64,000 nt of DNA from Charina bottae. Its lineage: Eukaryota > Chordata > Lepidosauria > Squamata > Charinaidae. Positions 11,201 to 26,200 of the stretch are shown piece after piece (position 1 is the first letter of the stretch; the number at the start of each line of letters is the position of its first letter). The DNA is taken from positions 40,233,463 to 40,297,462 of the forward strand of contig JALMGJ010000005.1 of NCBI GenBank assembly GCA_023362775.1. The letters run 5' to 3'. The position numbers and the translations under genes were made by a program. The notes below the pieces were generated by a model. The model ran no database searches. It saw only the letters and a program-made list of their open reading frames with translations, and was not told the DNA's origin.

Positions 11201-14200
11201 AATGGACTTCTTCAGTGTCCTGGCAATGCAGTTTGAATGCATTCTTAACAGTGATATTGAAATCTTTATCCTTCCCATCTTCCACATCCAGAATCTCCAT
11301 ATGATCCATATTGATCTGACTCTTATAATAGAGGATGTCACGCCGTAAGAGATCCTAAGAGGAAAAAAAAGCAGGCATATTCCACTACAATTTTTCACAC
11401 TTCTCTGACGCATGAATGTTCAGCAAAAGAATAACGATTTGCCATGTACAGAATAATGATACAGGATTTTCTTACCCCTTATCTGAAACAAATATTTACT
11501 TTCAGGATTTACATTAAATTCCCTTTTTATGAAAAATTCAAAACTGTTTTCCAACAGAGTTGGGGGAGATTTCACTTAGTGTAATGGTAGGTGCTGTCCA
11601 GAAGTTCTAGAACAGAAACCCCAGCCAGCATGGCCAAAGGCAAGACATTATGGAAACTGTAGTCTAAAATATCTGCACACCGTGAGATTGCCTAAATGAG
11701 ACTGCCTATAAACTCTACTTTTAAAAGATATTTTGCTATAGTCACATGAATACCCTATTGGTCTGTGGAATGTTTCATACTGCAAGGAATTCATGCAATT
11801 CTGAAGAACATTTACTTAGGTTAGCAAGCAACTTGCCAAAAAATGCTCTCTGAAGGCTATGTATTTCTGTTCTTTAAATATGCTTTGGTATATACTTCCA
11901 GGACAACTGATAAAGCAAATACTGTATACACCAAATCTTCATCGGAATGTTCCACTTCAAGAAATTCTTCTGGTAATCTTGTAGATAGATTTTATATTCT
12001 ATGAGCACATGACCTACTAGATTAATCTTTTTCCCTCTCAAGGACTAGAATGCTATTTGAATATGAAGTTCTCGAAGCAGGAAAGAAGAGATTAGCAAAC
12101 TATGTAAGGCAAACCAGCTCTACAATCATATGATTCTTGCAAGCTTGAGGGCCTGAAACCTCTCTCTCAATTATCCAAGGAAATCAAAGATCTGAAAAGG
12201 GTGTCCTAATGAGGGAGAAATACTGTTTTGTAACAAGGCTACATTGCTACAAATATTAGCATTAATATTTAATATTTAAATGGACTACCTCCTCAGTAAA
12301 CCCAATACTACCTCATGGAACCAATCACATGTCACCTCCTGGGAGGTCTTGACCAACCAGGAGGGACATGGATCTAATACACAGGTGGCTGGGTTAGCAA
12401 AACTGAGGATTCTGTCCACCTCCTCAGGAGCTACTGGCTCAAACTCATTCCAGCTAACCATGCAAGGCCTTGCTTCCATCACTTCATTAGGATTTGCCCT
12501 ACTCTGAGCAAATCTCAATGACTTTATGACTCAATGACTTTATGCCCTACTCTGAGCAAATCTCCATGACTTTATCTGCCAAATACCTATAATATTCCTC
12601 ACAACAGCCTGGAGACTATTGTTTGACTCATCCCTCCCCAACAGGGTAGGGGTCATATTAAAAAGGGCTGCTGGATCCTCAGGAAACCCACCCCCCAAGT
12701 TCCCTCTGGAATCCAGCAGGGTGCATTAGTTGCCTGGGGTGACCCAATCTATTAGGTCCTACCTCCCTGCAAGGGTGGGCAGCACCAGTAAGATGAAAAG
12801 CAATCAGAGACTGATCTGTCCATTGCAATGGACTGATGGTAATGCGCTCAACATTCAGATCACATTATAACTGCCCTGAGATTAACAAAAGATACAGGGT
12901 TGACTAGCAGTATGTATTTGGCTCTCAATTACTTGGATTAGGTCCATGGTCACCATAATGGGCATAAACCTCTGAGCTGCCCCAGACTCAACACACCCAG
13001 CGGGAGATTGAAATCCCCAAGGCCCACAAGACCTGGGGATTCCACCACCCATCTGGCAATGGAGTCTAGCACTGAGGCAGGAATGTTGATGTGCAGCAGG
13101 GAGACTGGTACAACAGCAACAAATCCCCTGCTCCCAAGAGCCCAACTTCATCCAGAGAATCTCACATCCAGTTACCTGAAAAGCAGGGTCTTTTGAAGGC
13201 CTCAAAGTGGCATCCCACCCACCCTTGCTCTGGAGTCACAGCTAGTGCCAAACTCAAAACCCAGATGGGCATATCTCCAAAAGGAAAAGTCTCCCCTCTA
13301 AGGCCATACAGGTCTTGTCTATGCATGCCAGGTTGGCTGCCTCATCCACAATTAAATCATGGATGTTGAAGGTCTTATTACATAAAAACTTGGTGTTCAA
13401 GAGCAACAGGATTCTCACTTAGGCATGCACTTTAATGGTTAACTGGAATGGGTACATCTAGGGTTGGAAATATTTGTAGAATACTTTGTCTTGTCATATA
13501 CCATCAGAATTTAAATCCTAAGGAAGAATGTGGGTGGCAATTCTGTTGGGTTTAATTCGATAGCTTTTTCATCTGCATATTTTGTCTTATAATACGTAAC
13601 TTTCCTGCAGCGCTGCAGATTAGATCACAGCAGGTTTTTTCACTAATGACCTTAGCCCAAATGCACAGAAAGCCAGCCTGAAAGAAACTTCAGCTGTATG
13701 GGCACTTTTGCAGAGTTCTCCCCCCCAAGCCCACCCCCCCAGCCAGGTCCTTTCCTTGATTTATTTATAGTGATGCTTAGTGTAATAAGCCACGCCCAAC
13801 ACACTGCCATGTTCTTTAAACAAAATGCTTGAATGCTGAACGTTAAAAAGCAACTGAGAAAATACATAATTTTGCTGCCGCCAGGAGACAGTTTATGTGG
13901 GCCGAGGCAGCAGTAGCTCTTTAGCTTACCTTCTTGCAGCACACAAGTTGGTGATCAAAGAGGAAGAACATTCTTTGATGGCTTTTTGCTTGAGGCTGGG
14001 AAATTTTGGTTAACTCTCCAGAGTAGATGAGTTCAGAACTCTTAACAAGGACATCTTCACCCTGTCAATCAAAACAGAAGGGCACATCATTTTCTTTTCC
14101 ACAGAAGAGGGTAAGCAACATACATATTGCCTGGCGCTGAAGGTCTCTAGGGCCACCAATGGCTTATTATTCATCTTCCAACTTTGTATCCTCTGAGGTA

Positions 14201-17200
14201 TTTTCATTAAGACTCAGAATCAGGGCATACACATGAAAGTGACAAATAAGTTTGCTACTATTCCAAATCTTTCTTCCTTCCTTCCTTCCTTCCTTCCTTC
14301 CTCCCTCCCTCCCTCCCTCCCTCCCTCCCTCCCTCCCTCCCTCTTTTGCCCATTGGAAATATGGGAAGTGTCTGAAACAATGTATGATGATCTTAGTGCT
14401 ATTTTTAAAAAGCTATTCTTATTTTTAAGAGGAATCTGACTCCATTTGGGAAGTGCCCAATTGGCACAATTAATCCTACATAAATCAGTCAGTCTATGCC
14501 AAGTGACTCATCATTGCCAGTCATCCTTAAACATTTTATTACACAGAGGTGAACAAAAGATCTTGCAAAAGGAAAATTAGTTGGTGGAATTCCTAAATAT
14601 CTAAAACTTTAAAAATCAGCTTAAGCCATACTTTCCTGAGAGTTCTCATGGGTCTTGTATCATCTGGCTTATGCCAGTCAGTCTGTCTCTTTCATTCAAT
14701 CCTAGTGAGGATAATCTTTCGTTGAGATTTTTGGCTATAACCTGGTCTCCTGTTCTAAAGTATGTGTTGAAAGTAATCTAGCTGGAGTAGTATTTTGTAC
14801 TAGGCAGCATGCTTTGGGGATAAAGAGATTTGTGATCCAACATATCTAGAGGATAGTACTTTTGAAAATGGCAGTGGAGAATGGCTTTCTAGAGCTAAAT
14901 TTAAACATATACAGGTTGCAGTCCCAAGTATACTTCATTGAGAATAAGCCTCACTGAAATTGGTGGGACTTGCTTCTAAGTATATTACCCAGGGCATATT
15001 TAGAACTTTAATACAGGTATGTCCTCTCTACCTGTGAGATGTATGATTTTATGTATTGAAATCAAATTTACTATTTCCCAAAAATTGTATGATTACCGAA
15101 TGTATAGTAAACATACCCTGTATTTTAATCTTCTTTTATTGATATAAAAGGCCACAATCCAAAATAGAGGAGATCCAAAGCACATGTACAGTACATACAT
15201 ACAGACTTGCACATTTACTCAAAATCTTTAAAAGCATTTATTCTAGTTACCTTCAGTGCATTTAACTTTGTGTTGGATTGTGGCCAGCATATGACCGCCC
15301 AGAGTCCCTCCTTAGGGGGGAGATGGGCGGTGATAGAAATTTGAAAAATAAATAAATAAATAAATAAATAAATAGCTAGCTAGCTAGCTAGCTTAAAAGA
15401 AGATCTCTCCTTTATCCACCCCCGTTTTGTTTTCTCAGTAAGGCAGATAGAGGAAAATACTTCCCAACTTTGTTATCCTTTGACAGATGACCATATGATC
15501 TGCTTGTGTTGATACTCATTAAGAAAACAGTGACAATTCATACCACCTAAATATCTGAAGTATAGAACAGTATAAACAGAAGCAGAGTCTACTTTCAACA
15601 AATGCAGTCCATTTTAAAACAAAGATGATTGAGATTAATTACACTCAAAACATTTCTGGGTAACTGTAATTCAGACTAAGAATTAATTTAATTTAATTGT
15701 GGTTTTTATTGCTAAGCTTCTGGCCCCAACCTATAGGAATATTTGCAAACTTATAAATAGGGTTATTTAGCAGATATAAGTAATACATTAAATGCATCAA
15801 TTAAAATATGTAAAAATTCATTAATTTGGGTGGGATAGTTTGTGATATTCTCTTGTCCAGTAGAAGAGTTACGAGTTTGCGCATATAAGCAACGATAATG
15901 CTCATATGGCTCCTTGTTTTGAAGACGATTGCATTTTACCTCCCAGTCCTCTATTGAGCTCTGCCATTGAGCAATTTTGTCTATATTTTCCAAGCGCCTC
16001 TTCCTTTCATTGATGAGCCGTGCTACATTTTTCATGGCATTCAAAGCAGCTTCAACGTCTTTAAAATCCCTACAGATAGAATAGATTCCTTTAGAGATAT
16101 CAGCAAAAATTGAGCAAAAATGTGAAAGAACTAGCCTTCTATTCCAATGCGCCAGAAATTAGCAAGGAAATTATGGGTCAAAATGATATATGAGGATATC
16201 TACCACTATCTCATTTGAGAGAGAGAGAAAGAGATGTAATTGCCCCAATTTTAATTGTTTCCCCACTTGTTATTTGGATAATTTACAATATTGCACTTAA
16301 TATCCTGATGCTGGTTTATTATTTCCCTAAACTACAAAGCTTTGCAATGACTATCAGTTATGTTGATTGCTCTTCAAGGCTTCTTTTTCCAAGTGTTGAA
16401 GTGGCATTAATCTGGCCCTCCCCGACCCTGTTGATTCTGCTAGGAAATGTATTATTATTTTCCTACCTCTCTTGCAGTTTATGCCACTTTCTAACAAGGG
16501 CAATGGGAAATTGTGGGCAGAGTCTCAGGATTTCATAAAGAAGCTTCTAAAACCAGCACCAATCCTACAACTCTTACTTGTGCTTCTGGGCTGCATGATT
16601 TTTGCCTTTCATATCTGCAAACTTTTCCAGATTATCTGTACCTAAGAAAAGACTTCTGCTCATAAACTGAAAAGTCAGTAAGTATGGAGTTCTTGGTACT
16701 CTCTGAGCTTCGTTGTTTGCTTGCAGACATTTCATTACCCAACTAGGTAACATTATCAGTGCCTCACAAGCAAACAACCAAGCTCAGAGAGCACCAAGAA
16801 CTCCACAGTTCAACCCTGAGCTACAGACATTCTCTTCTATTGAAGTCAGTAAGTACAGGAATACTTCTGTTATAAGGCAACTAGTTTTCAAATGCTATCG
16901 GAAGGAAATGAAACATGCCCAAACAAAATGAATAACCTGTTAAATCTGTAAGAAAAAGGCTGCTTAAATTTAACTTGAAAAAAATGTTTCCAGTAGGCAT
17001 CAAACAAAAGGAGTTAGGATAACTAAAACATAATGACATTTCCCCTTCCATCTTTTTTTTTTAATCCTCACTTCTCCGTACCTATGCTGTGGATTGGTAT
17101 ATTTCAGCAGTTCTGCAAGCTGTAGGGGATACTTGCAAATTTTCTGCACTGGCGTTAGGAGGAAACCATCCAGAGAGATATCAATCATCTTCTGAAGGAG

Positions 17201-20200
17201 ACGGCACGCTTCGAAGAAATAGACATATTTGTTCACTTTGGTAAGCCGGGAAAGCTCCATGCAGGCATTCGGGTGGTTGTTGCAGTACTCTGAGTAGATC
17301 TGGAACTCATTTTGCTGAATTGGAAGCCAAAAGATTATATTATGGAGAACAGGATGAATTTTATTTTTGTAACCATAGTAAACCAGCCTAACACAAAATA
17401 CAAATAAAAATAGTTTAAAATATATGAGTATAACACCATATGAAATCTTGACCATAAAATTAATCTCAATTCAATTGCACAGCAGAACAATACCTTAGGT
17501 ATTGCCAGCCTTTCTCAACGGAGGTTCCACAAGATTTTTAAAAAGATAAACATTGCTTTTTTATTTCACATGCCATGCAATGCAAGTGCTCACAGTAATG
17601 GGAATTTTTACACACCACAACTCAGCTTACAGCTTATGCTAATGAACCTTGAACTATCAACATAATAATTTTTATGCAGGGGTTCCCTGAGACCTGAAAA
17701 TTGTTTCAAGGGTTCCTCCAGGGAAGAAAGGTTGAGAAAATCTGCCTTGGATGGACGTTCTGAGGGTTTAGTTAGTATGAGCCTCTTTCTTATTTTTATG
17801 GACAAGTGAAAATAGGCACTTGGTAGCTGATGTGAGAAACCTGTCTGCCAGGTGATAAATTATAGCTCAGCCTCTATACTAGAAAATCTGCCGATTATGA
17901 GTCCTAATATTTTTCCCTGTTATATCATAAAAGGGGCATGAAATTATATTGACATAAGCAGTAGACTAAATTTGAAAAGAAAACTGTGCAAGCACACCTT
18001 AAAAGAGAGAAAGAGACAAAAACGAGGTATCTCAGAGGTACAACCAGCTCTGTAACCTTGCATACTGGAAGCACACACACATTTCAGTCTGTTGCTTAAG
18101 GCTGAGGCGGCCATTTTATAATCGCAGCACAATTCCCAATTATCTCCCCCTGAGTTTAAAGCAGTGTTTTTCAAACTTGGCAACTTTAAGATGTGTAGAC
18201 TTCAACCAAGTTTGAAAAACAGTGCTTTAAAGGAATTCACTACTAGGTAAAAATAATGGAAGTCAATGAATACTCTTTCTCTATTTATTCCTCATTTATT
18301 TCTGTTGCCAGACTTTAAGCTTTAACATAGCACTTAAATACAAACAACAATTTACTACAATTATCTGAATGTCCTTGTCAATGTTTTCTTCTTTTAGGCT
18401 ACAATTGTAAGTATAATTTCCAGGAACAGGGTTAATTGAGCTCAATGAAACTTTGGAGTGAGCATTCTTAATAGTATATCAGCTACCCCACCACAGGTGT
18501 GTGGGTTTTTTCTCTTAGAATTTCCTGTCCAGAATGGACATTGCTCAGAATTCTGGGAGTTGAAGTTCATGTACCTGAAGGGCATGAATGTATTACACTG
18601 TGGGATAGCCTCACCTTTTTAGATGTGACTGCAATTTCCATTATGCCCGACCAATCTGGCCTTTAGTTTGCTCACTTGCACAAGTGTCAACTTACATATT
18701 CCAAGAAGCAGGAGCCAACCTCACTTAGGTGTGGGCAGTCTTTGTTGAATTTCTTCTCCAAGGCTTTTACAAACTTTTTCTGGCATTTGTAGATATCCTC
18801 AATATTCCCAAATATAGTCTTCAGCTGCTCTTCTGTGAACATGTCTGCTCTTTTACGGCATTGTTTTATATAGCCCTAGAAAGCAGCAAGATTTGTAAGG
18901 CAAAATCAAAATAACCTGCAGTTCCACTCTGTCTTAGTCATAAGGCTATATAGGATGGAAGAACAATATAATGGTACTAGAGCAACTCAGTTATTATGGA
19001 CATGCAATGAAAAGACCAGTTATTATAAAAACAACCCTGCAGTTTATGCATTCAAAACTCAAAAGACTGGTGCAAAGCAAGATCTCTCTACTTTTAAGAT
19101 GCCCATAATTAGAGACAAACATAATACAAGCCTCACATTAAATGGAACTAAATTGCATCTACAGGTCATATTCAAAAACCAAACTCTACAATTGTAAGAA
19201 ACTTAGATGTAAAAAAATGCTTCACTGGCATTTTATTCAGATTTGGTTTTCTCAGAATCCTGATGAAACTTTATATAGGATAATACCTGAGTCACAAAGG
19301 AAATGTATAGATTTCAGCAAAATCTTATTTTCTCCTCTGTTACTAAATAGCTGGTTGGGCAAAATGTTTTATTGCTATAAAAAAAATTAAGTGGTAGAAA
19401 TTATCACACTCTCATGACCCCTCAAATAAAGATTCTCTAAGGGATTCAGTGCTTAAGACTAGGTAAACTATTATATAGAAGAAATAGATTAAGTGGTATA
19501 TTTAACTCATTAAATAATGAGTTCAAAGCTTTTTAGAATTCTTATTTTTTCCTTAAACATCAGCTAATCAACATCTTTGGCCAAGATATACTTGCAAATA
19601 ACACACATATTATTTGTATGTCTCATTACCTCACAGATGTCTTTTAGGTGTTTGATGTAATCTCTCTCTGTGCTAAGAATTTCATTAATAACATTGGTTC
19701 TCATTTGATCCTTTGTTGTGTGCCCCATTCCATAGCGGTGGGCAGCATTTCTTGCATCTTCTTCCTGACCATCTTCTAACTTCAGAGGATAGTCTTCCAT
19801 TGGTTCATCCTGGTTTACTCGGAGCTGTACCAAATATGCATTATCTTAAACATTATTCAGCTATCGAGAGGGAGGAGTTTAGGCATTCATGTTGAAAGAT
19901 GAAGATGAAGCCTATTCATCATATGAAGTATTCTGTCTAGTGAGAATTTAAAAAGCCTAGGCTTAAAATATGGACCTAGAAACTCCTAATTATGGTATTT
20001 CGAGTTCTGTTTCATCTCACCTAGTCATCCATTGTCTTTCTTGTTGTTGTCACTGTTCCCATCTACTTCAGAAGTAATGTCTTTGCGCCCTCTCTGGAAC
20101 AACAATAGCTCCAGCAGGGAGGAACAAAGAAAGTAATCTGACCATCCTTTCTCCATTATCTCTAGCACTGCTGCAGTGCTATTATTTTTTCAAGAACAAC

Positions 20201-23200
20201 TCTCTCTTTTAAACACCTTAGAAGGAATATGCCCCAGGGTTAGAGGTAACTGTAATGAGCCACAGCCATGTCACAGGCATGAAGAAGGGGAAAGAGAGAA
20301 ACTTTTGCTAATAGAGAATGTGAGATGAAAGAGCTGCGGAAGGGGGAATAGAGATGCAGAAGCTACCTTAATAAAGGGGATGGGATTCACAAGGAGGGGT
20401 TCTATGTTCCAGAGCTCAAGGATTAGAGCTGGCAATGTTTGTTCTATGCAGAATTCTTGGAGGAAACAAAGGTATGTCTCTATAAATATTTTCCACTTTT
20501 GTATATAATTGCCAGTCCCAAGCCTGGGAGAATTTGCCCATCATTAGTTTCCATCCAAAATGAACTGTGTGTTCCACATCATAAATTCAATTTTAAAAAT
20601 GGCAATGCCTGTTGGAAGTTCTGGGAATTGAAATCCAATATATCTAGAACACGTTCTGGGGGAGAATGATAGTTCAGATTCTCTTATTCTATCCTTGTAC
20701 TTCAGCACCTCTTGAAAGCCCAGTGTAATATCACAATTTATGATATCACAGGCAAAGTATTTACTTGATGGTGAAATAGATTACTGGCCAGTAGGATCAT
20801 TGATAAATGTTTTAACTTGGGGAAAAAATCAAGGATTTTATCCCCAGTATACAAAGAATCCATTGGAAGTACTTATCCAGCAGTGTCTTTACTTATGTGA
20901 ATACAGACTTAATAATAGCATATTACACGAGCAACACAAGACAGCCATATAGTTATATGTTCCTTAACTCTGCATCTCCATCCTAAAAATGTATTTTTAT
21001 TTTACTCATATATCAAGCATTCATAACTTTTTCCTTTTCCACTCAAACTGACCACCATAGAAGGGAATGTGAATGACATCCTTAACAATCTTGGACTGCA
21101 TCCACAGAGATATGGTATTGAAATCATGGGAAGTGATAGTTCTTCCAGGACCAATACAATTGCCAACGTATATTTTTTTCAGTCACATCCAAAGATTTTT
21201 TAATAACCATGGGAAACATACAAAACATCCAGTTTAAATCCAAAAATAGGTTTGCAGTTTAAAAAAGAAAGACAGAGAGCTACAAATTATTGGTGTATGA
21301 AAAATGTATTGAAACTAGTAGCCAGCAGTATTCAACCCACACAATGGTGCATTCAAACTGTCTCCTCTCCCCAATTCATTGATGAAGGGTTACATAGGTT
21401 CTTACCCGTATGAAGCTGGCTGGGAACCAGCCTTCATTCTCCATTATCCTGCCCCACCACCATTCTTTGTTAGTAGCATCCATTACTTCAACAACATCAC
21501 CAGCCTTGAAACCTAGTTCTTGGTCATCCATAGTGACATGATCCCAGAGTGCTTCTGCATAGACCACACCACCATCACTGATGAGCTGGAATAGAGAATA
21601 TTTTCACAAAGTCATGTTTGAGAGATGATCCAGTTTGCTGGGGGGGGGGGAAGTGCAAAAAAAGGGGAGGGTGATGTTTTTGCTCCACCTATTCAGTAGG
21701 CTTCAAAAGGGATGTTGTACATTGTCACTGACCAAATGAACAACAAAATTATGTCTTTGCTGATGTAAGTACTATTAATTTTCTTTTTTCTTTTCTCTCT
21801 CTTTTCTGCCAAGCCAGGGGGCTAAATGGTTTGCTAATAGTTAGAAACAGCAGCTAGTTAGTTTTGTATTGTGAGAGCTGGGGGAGCCATTTGTTGCTGA
21901 AACTTGCATCCACTGAGTTCAATCTACTAACATCATCTTAAAATTGAGTCTCAACCACAAACATCATAGCTATAGCATCTGGCCTAATTCTTAGGAATTT
22001 CCTCCTCTCCACCCTGTATATTTTGTAACATCCTACGTAATGAAAAATTTTGGAGACCTTGAAACCTATTAGTTAATCCTAATAAAGTTATTACTGAACT
22101 GTGAATCAGAAATGGATGTGTATGCTCTCTGCTCAAAGTAAAATTCAGTTTGGAAAAGATAGCTGAAGGAGCTGGCTTACATAGTAGATATCTTCCTAGG
22201 ATTGAGACAAGTAATATTGCAAGCAGTTTTCAGGCTGTCACATGTTTCAAAGAAATAACTGATTGATTGATCATGTGCCATCAAGTTGCTGTCGACTCTT
22301 AGTGACTGCATAGATAGATTTTCTCCATGATTATCTGTCCCTAACCTGATCCTTCAGCTCTTCCAATGGCACCCCCATCACCACTGTAACTTGTTTATCC
22401 ACCTTGCTGCTGGCTGTCCTCTGAAGTCAGCCCTTCAAGGTAGAACAGACTAGGAAACCAAAGTCCTGCAGGCCAATACTATTTTTATTATAAAGTTATA
22501 GTAACAGAATCTTGCAAGTCTAAATGCACTTCCCCCCTCCCTCCCTCCATCTTCATGAGAACTAGGGAGGGTCTTGTCTGAAGCATTTTCTCAGGTTACA
22601 GTTCTGCCCCTGACTCAAGTTTTTTTTATCTGTTGTCTTGGTAGTGGCTGTTCCTCCTGTCCCACAAGGTCATTCCTTCTGCCCATTATAGCTGAACACC
22701 TTCCCAAGCACGCATTAGCTCCCTGTAGCTGCTTCACTCACTCTTGCTATCTTTCCCTTGGTATAGGAGAATAATAATAGGTTCTTCCAATGTTAGGCAT
22801 GGATGCAGTCTTCACACAAACAAGTTGCATAAACACTCCATAAGTAAAAAATATCTATATAACAACCAGTTCACATTAAGAATGGATTACTGCAATGCAC
22901 TTTTAATGGGGCTGCCCGTGAAGAGCATCCAGAAGCTGCAGCTGGTTTAAAATGCAGCAGCATGGGTAGTTATGTACACTCCTCAGTTGGCACATATTAC
23001 ACCTCTGCTCCGCAAGCTGCATTGGTTGCCAGTATGTGTTCCGGCTTCAATTCCATGTGCTGGTAGTTAGCTATAGAGCCCCCCATGGCTTGGGGCTGGG
23101 TTATTTAAGGGACTGCCTCTCCCCGGTTTTGTCTACCTGTCCATCAGACCTGGCAGGAGGGGCATGCTATCGATCCCATCTATTAAAAGAGTGCCATCTG

Positions 23201-26200
23201 GTGGGACCCAGGAAGAGAGGCTTTTCTGTCATGGCAGCTGCTCTTTGAAACACCATCCCCCTGGAGATTAGATGAACCCCCAACCCTGTTCGCTTTCATC
23301 AGGCCTTGAAAACCTGCCCATGTCACTGGGCATGGGGTTGGAACACATGGGAGATGGTTATGCTGATGCTTGTGGGTTTTATCACAGCTGCCGATTATCT
23401 ATTTATTGTTATGTTTCTGTTATGTTGTGTTTTTAATTGTTGTTCACTGTCCAGAGTCATGATGTTGAGATACGTAGCCATATAAATTGAAATGAATAAA
23501 AAGATAATTATAGTGAAGGGAAGCTATTTATTCCTGTGTACTGTAATGCACACTGCCAAGCTATACATCTTAATGCAAACACTCAGAGCTATTCAGCTGC
23601 ATTTGTCAAAAATGCTTCATCTTCACATAATTGCCTTGTAAGTTGTCATGTTGTAATAAAATCTTTAAGCAACATTAAAAACGTAAGAGATCTGTATACT
23701 TTGTGGGCATATTGTTCCTCTGCAGTTTATGAATCATAGATTAGGGCTGTTTTAGGAAACATTCATCCAGTTAAACTTGTAAGTCTTTAGTTCTGTAAAG
23801 AAATATCTGCAATAGCTCAACGTAGTAACACGGAACATAGTTTATTGCAAAGAGGCGAGAAACAATCCAGTTCCCATTACATGATAAATAGTTTTTTTTA
23901 TCAAGAAAATTCTATGTATCAGAATGCTTCCTGATAAATACATTTGTAGATGAGTCACCAAAAATACATACATCTGAGGCGTGGGGCAGAGGGGACCATT
24001 GCACCTATACTATACATATTATTTTAGAATTATTTTAGAATTTCATCAATATAGTATCACATATTCCCCTTCCTTGAACTATATGCAGCCTAAAAACCAG
24101 AAACAATCATGTTTTTGGCATTTAAAATACTAAAGGTTATTCAAACAAATAAAATAATAACTGCTACACATACAAAATTCTTGTCAACATCTGAAACTCT
24201 CATTTCATAATTTCTTCCTGTTATAGAAGCTCAGGAATGCTGGCTGGCTGTTCACATGTATTTTGGAGGCTTATGCTGGACTAAAATTACCCAAAAACTC
24301 TTGGCTCAAAAGTTTCATCACATTTGCATTTTTGTTCAAGATGAGTGGCCCGGCTGGGAAAGAATTGTTGAATAATCAGTTTTTGTGACTGTCAGCGTGC
24401 TCTTGTGAATAACTGAATTAAGAAGGGATGGAAACCTGCCTCTCCTAAAGAGAAAGTGGAAATTTGCACTGAATAGCTAATTAAAAGTCTCAACCCTGTG
24501 CATAAACCTTGGTTCTACATGTCTGCAAAACTAATCATTTTTCCATTTTTATTTATTTATTTATTGGACTTTTATCACCGCGCCATCTCCCCCAAAGGGG
24601 ACTCTGGGCGGTTTACAAACATAGAGATTAAAATTCTACTATAAAAATATAAAAATACAATATATAATTACTTATCATTATAAGTTAAATAGAAAATCCA
24701 AGAGGGCAAAACATGATCTTAAAAGGGCTCTAAGACACCAGCCATCCCCATGCGGAACTATTCCTATTCCCGTCCCATGCGAGGCGGCAAAACCAGGTCT
24801 TTAAATTCTTCCGGAAGGAGAGGAGTGATGGGGCGTGCCTCACCTCCAGGGGCAAAATGTTCCAGAGGGCGGGCGCCACTGCCGAGAAGGCCCGCCTTCT
24901 GGACCCCGTCAAACGAAACTCCCTTACCGACGGGTTCTGAAGCATGCCCTCTCTACATAATCGAGTGGAACCGTTTGAAGTTATGGGGATGAGGCGGTCC
25001 CTCAGATACCCTGGTCCCATGCCATGTAGGGCTTTAAAAGTAAAAACCAACACCTTGAATTGCACCCGGAAGCATACTGGCACCCAGTGTAGCTGGCGTA
25101 GCAGAGGTGTCACATGGGCCGATCTAGAGGCACCAATAACTGCGCGCGCAGCCACATTCTGGACCAATTGGAGCTTCCAGATACTCTTCAAGGGTAGCCC
25201 CATGTAAAGCGCATTGCAGTAGTCTATATGGGAGATGACCAGGGCATGAGTGACTGTACGGAGGGACTCCTGATCCAGGAAAGGGCATAACTGGCGCACA
25301 ACATGAAGCTGCGCAAAGCCCCTTCTGGCCACAGCTGCCACCTGCTCCTCAAGCAGGAGCCGTGAGTCCAGAAGGACCCCCAGGTTCCGCACTGATTCTG
25401 AATGGGGAAGTGTAACCCCATTCAGAACCAGAGATGATAATTTCCCAGATCCAGAAGAACCATCAATCCACAGCCACTCCGTCTTACTAGGGTTCAGCTG
25501 AAGCCTGCTGTTCCCCATCCAGATCCCCACAGCCTCCAGGCACTGAGAAAGGGCGGCCACTGCATCACTTACTTCACCTGGGATGGAGATGTACAACTGT
25601 GTATCATCAGCATATGGATGATATCTCATCCCATGGCGACGGATGATCTCACCCAGCGGTTTCATATAGATATTAAATAGGAGAGGTGAGAGAACCGAAC
25701 CCTGTGGCACCCCACAGACGAGGGGGCGAGAGCTGGATCTCTCATCTCCTATTACTACCGATTGGGACTGGCCCCAGAGGAAGGAGGCGAACCAGCGCAA
25801 AACTACGCCAGCCACCCCCAACTCCTCGAGTCGTCCCAAAAGGATACCATGGTCGATGGTATCGAAAGCCGCTGAGAAATCGAGGAGAGCCAGGATGGAC
25901 GCACTCCCTCCATCCTGCTCTCGCCAGAGATCATCCATAAGCGCGAGCAATGCAGTTTCCACCCCATATCCCGGCCTGAAACCTGATTGAAAGGGGTCCA
26001 GATAATCCGTTTCATCCAGAGTCCTCTGGAGTTGTAACGCCACCACCTTCTCAACCACCTTCCCCAAAAAGGGGAGGTGGGAGACAGGACGAAAATTGTC
26101 CAATATAGTAGGGTCCAGTGATGGTTTCTTGAGTAGGGGGTGCACCAGCGCCTCCTTGAAGGCATCCGGAAACACCCCCTCCTCCAGAGATATATTAACC

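Noticed and set aside
14010..14207. 65-codon minus ORF over the first PH exon
   Set aside because: Off-frame shadow; the frame fixed by splice phases gives the PH strands [10 protein letters not shown] and FFLFDHQL.
21406..21585. Gene identity as ARHGEF9 (collybistin) or SPATA13
   Set aside because: SH3 and DH sequences are similar in all three, but the linker, the [12 protein letters not shown] stretch and the FRK-ending tail fit ARHGEF4 best.
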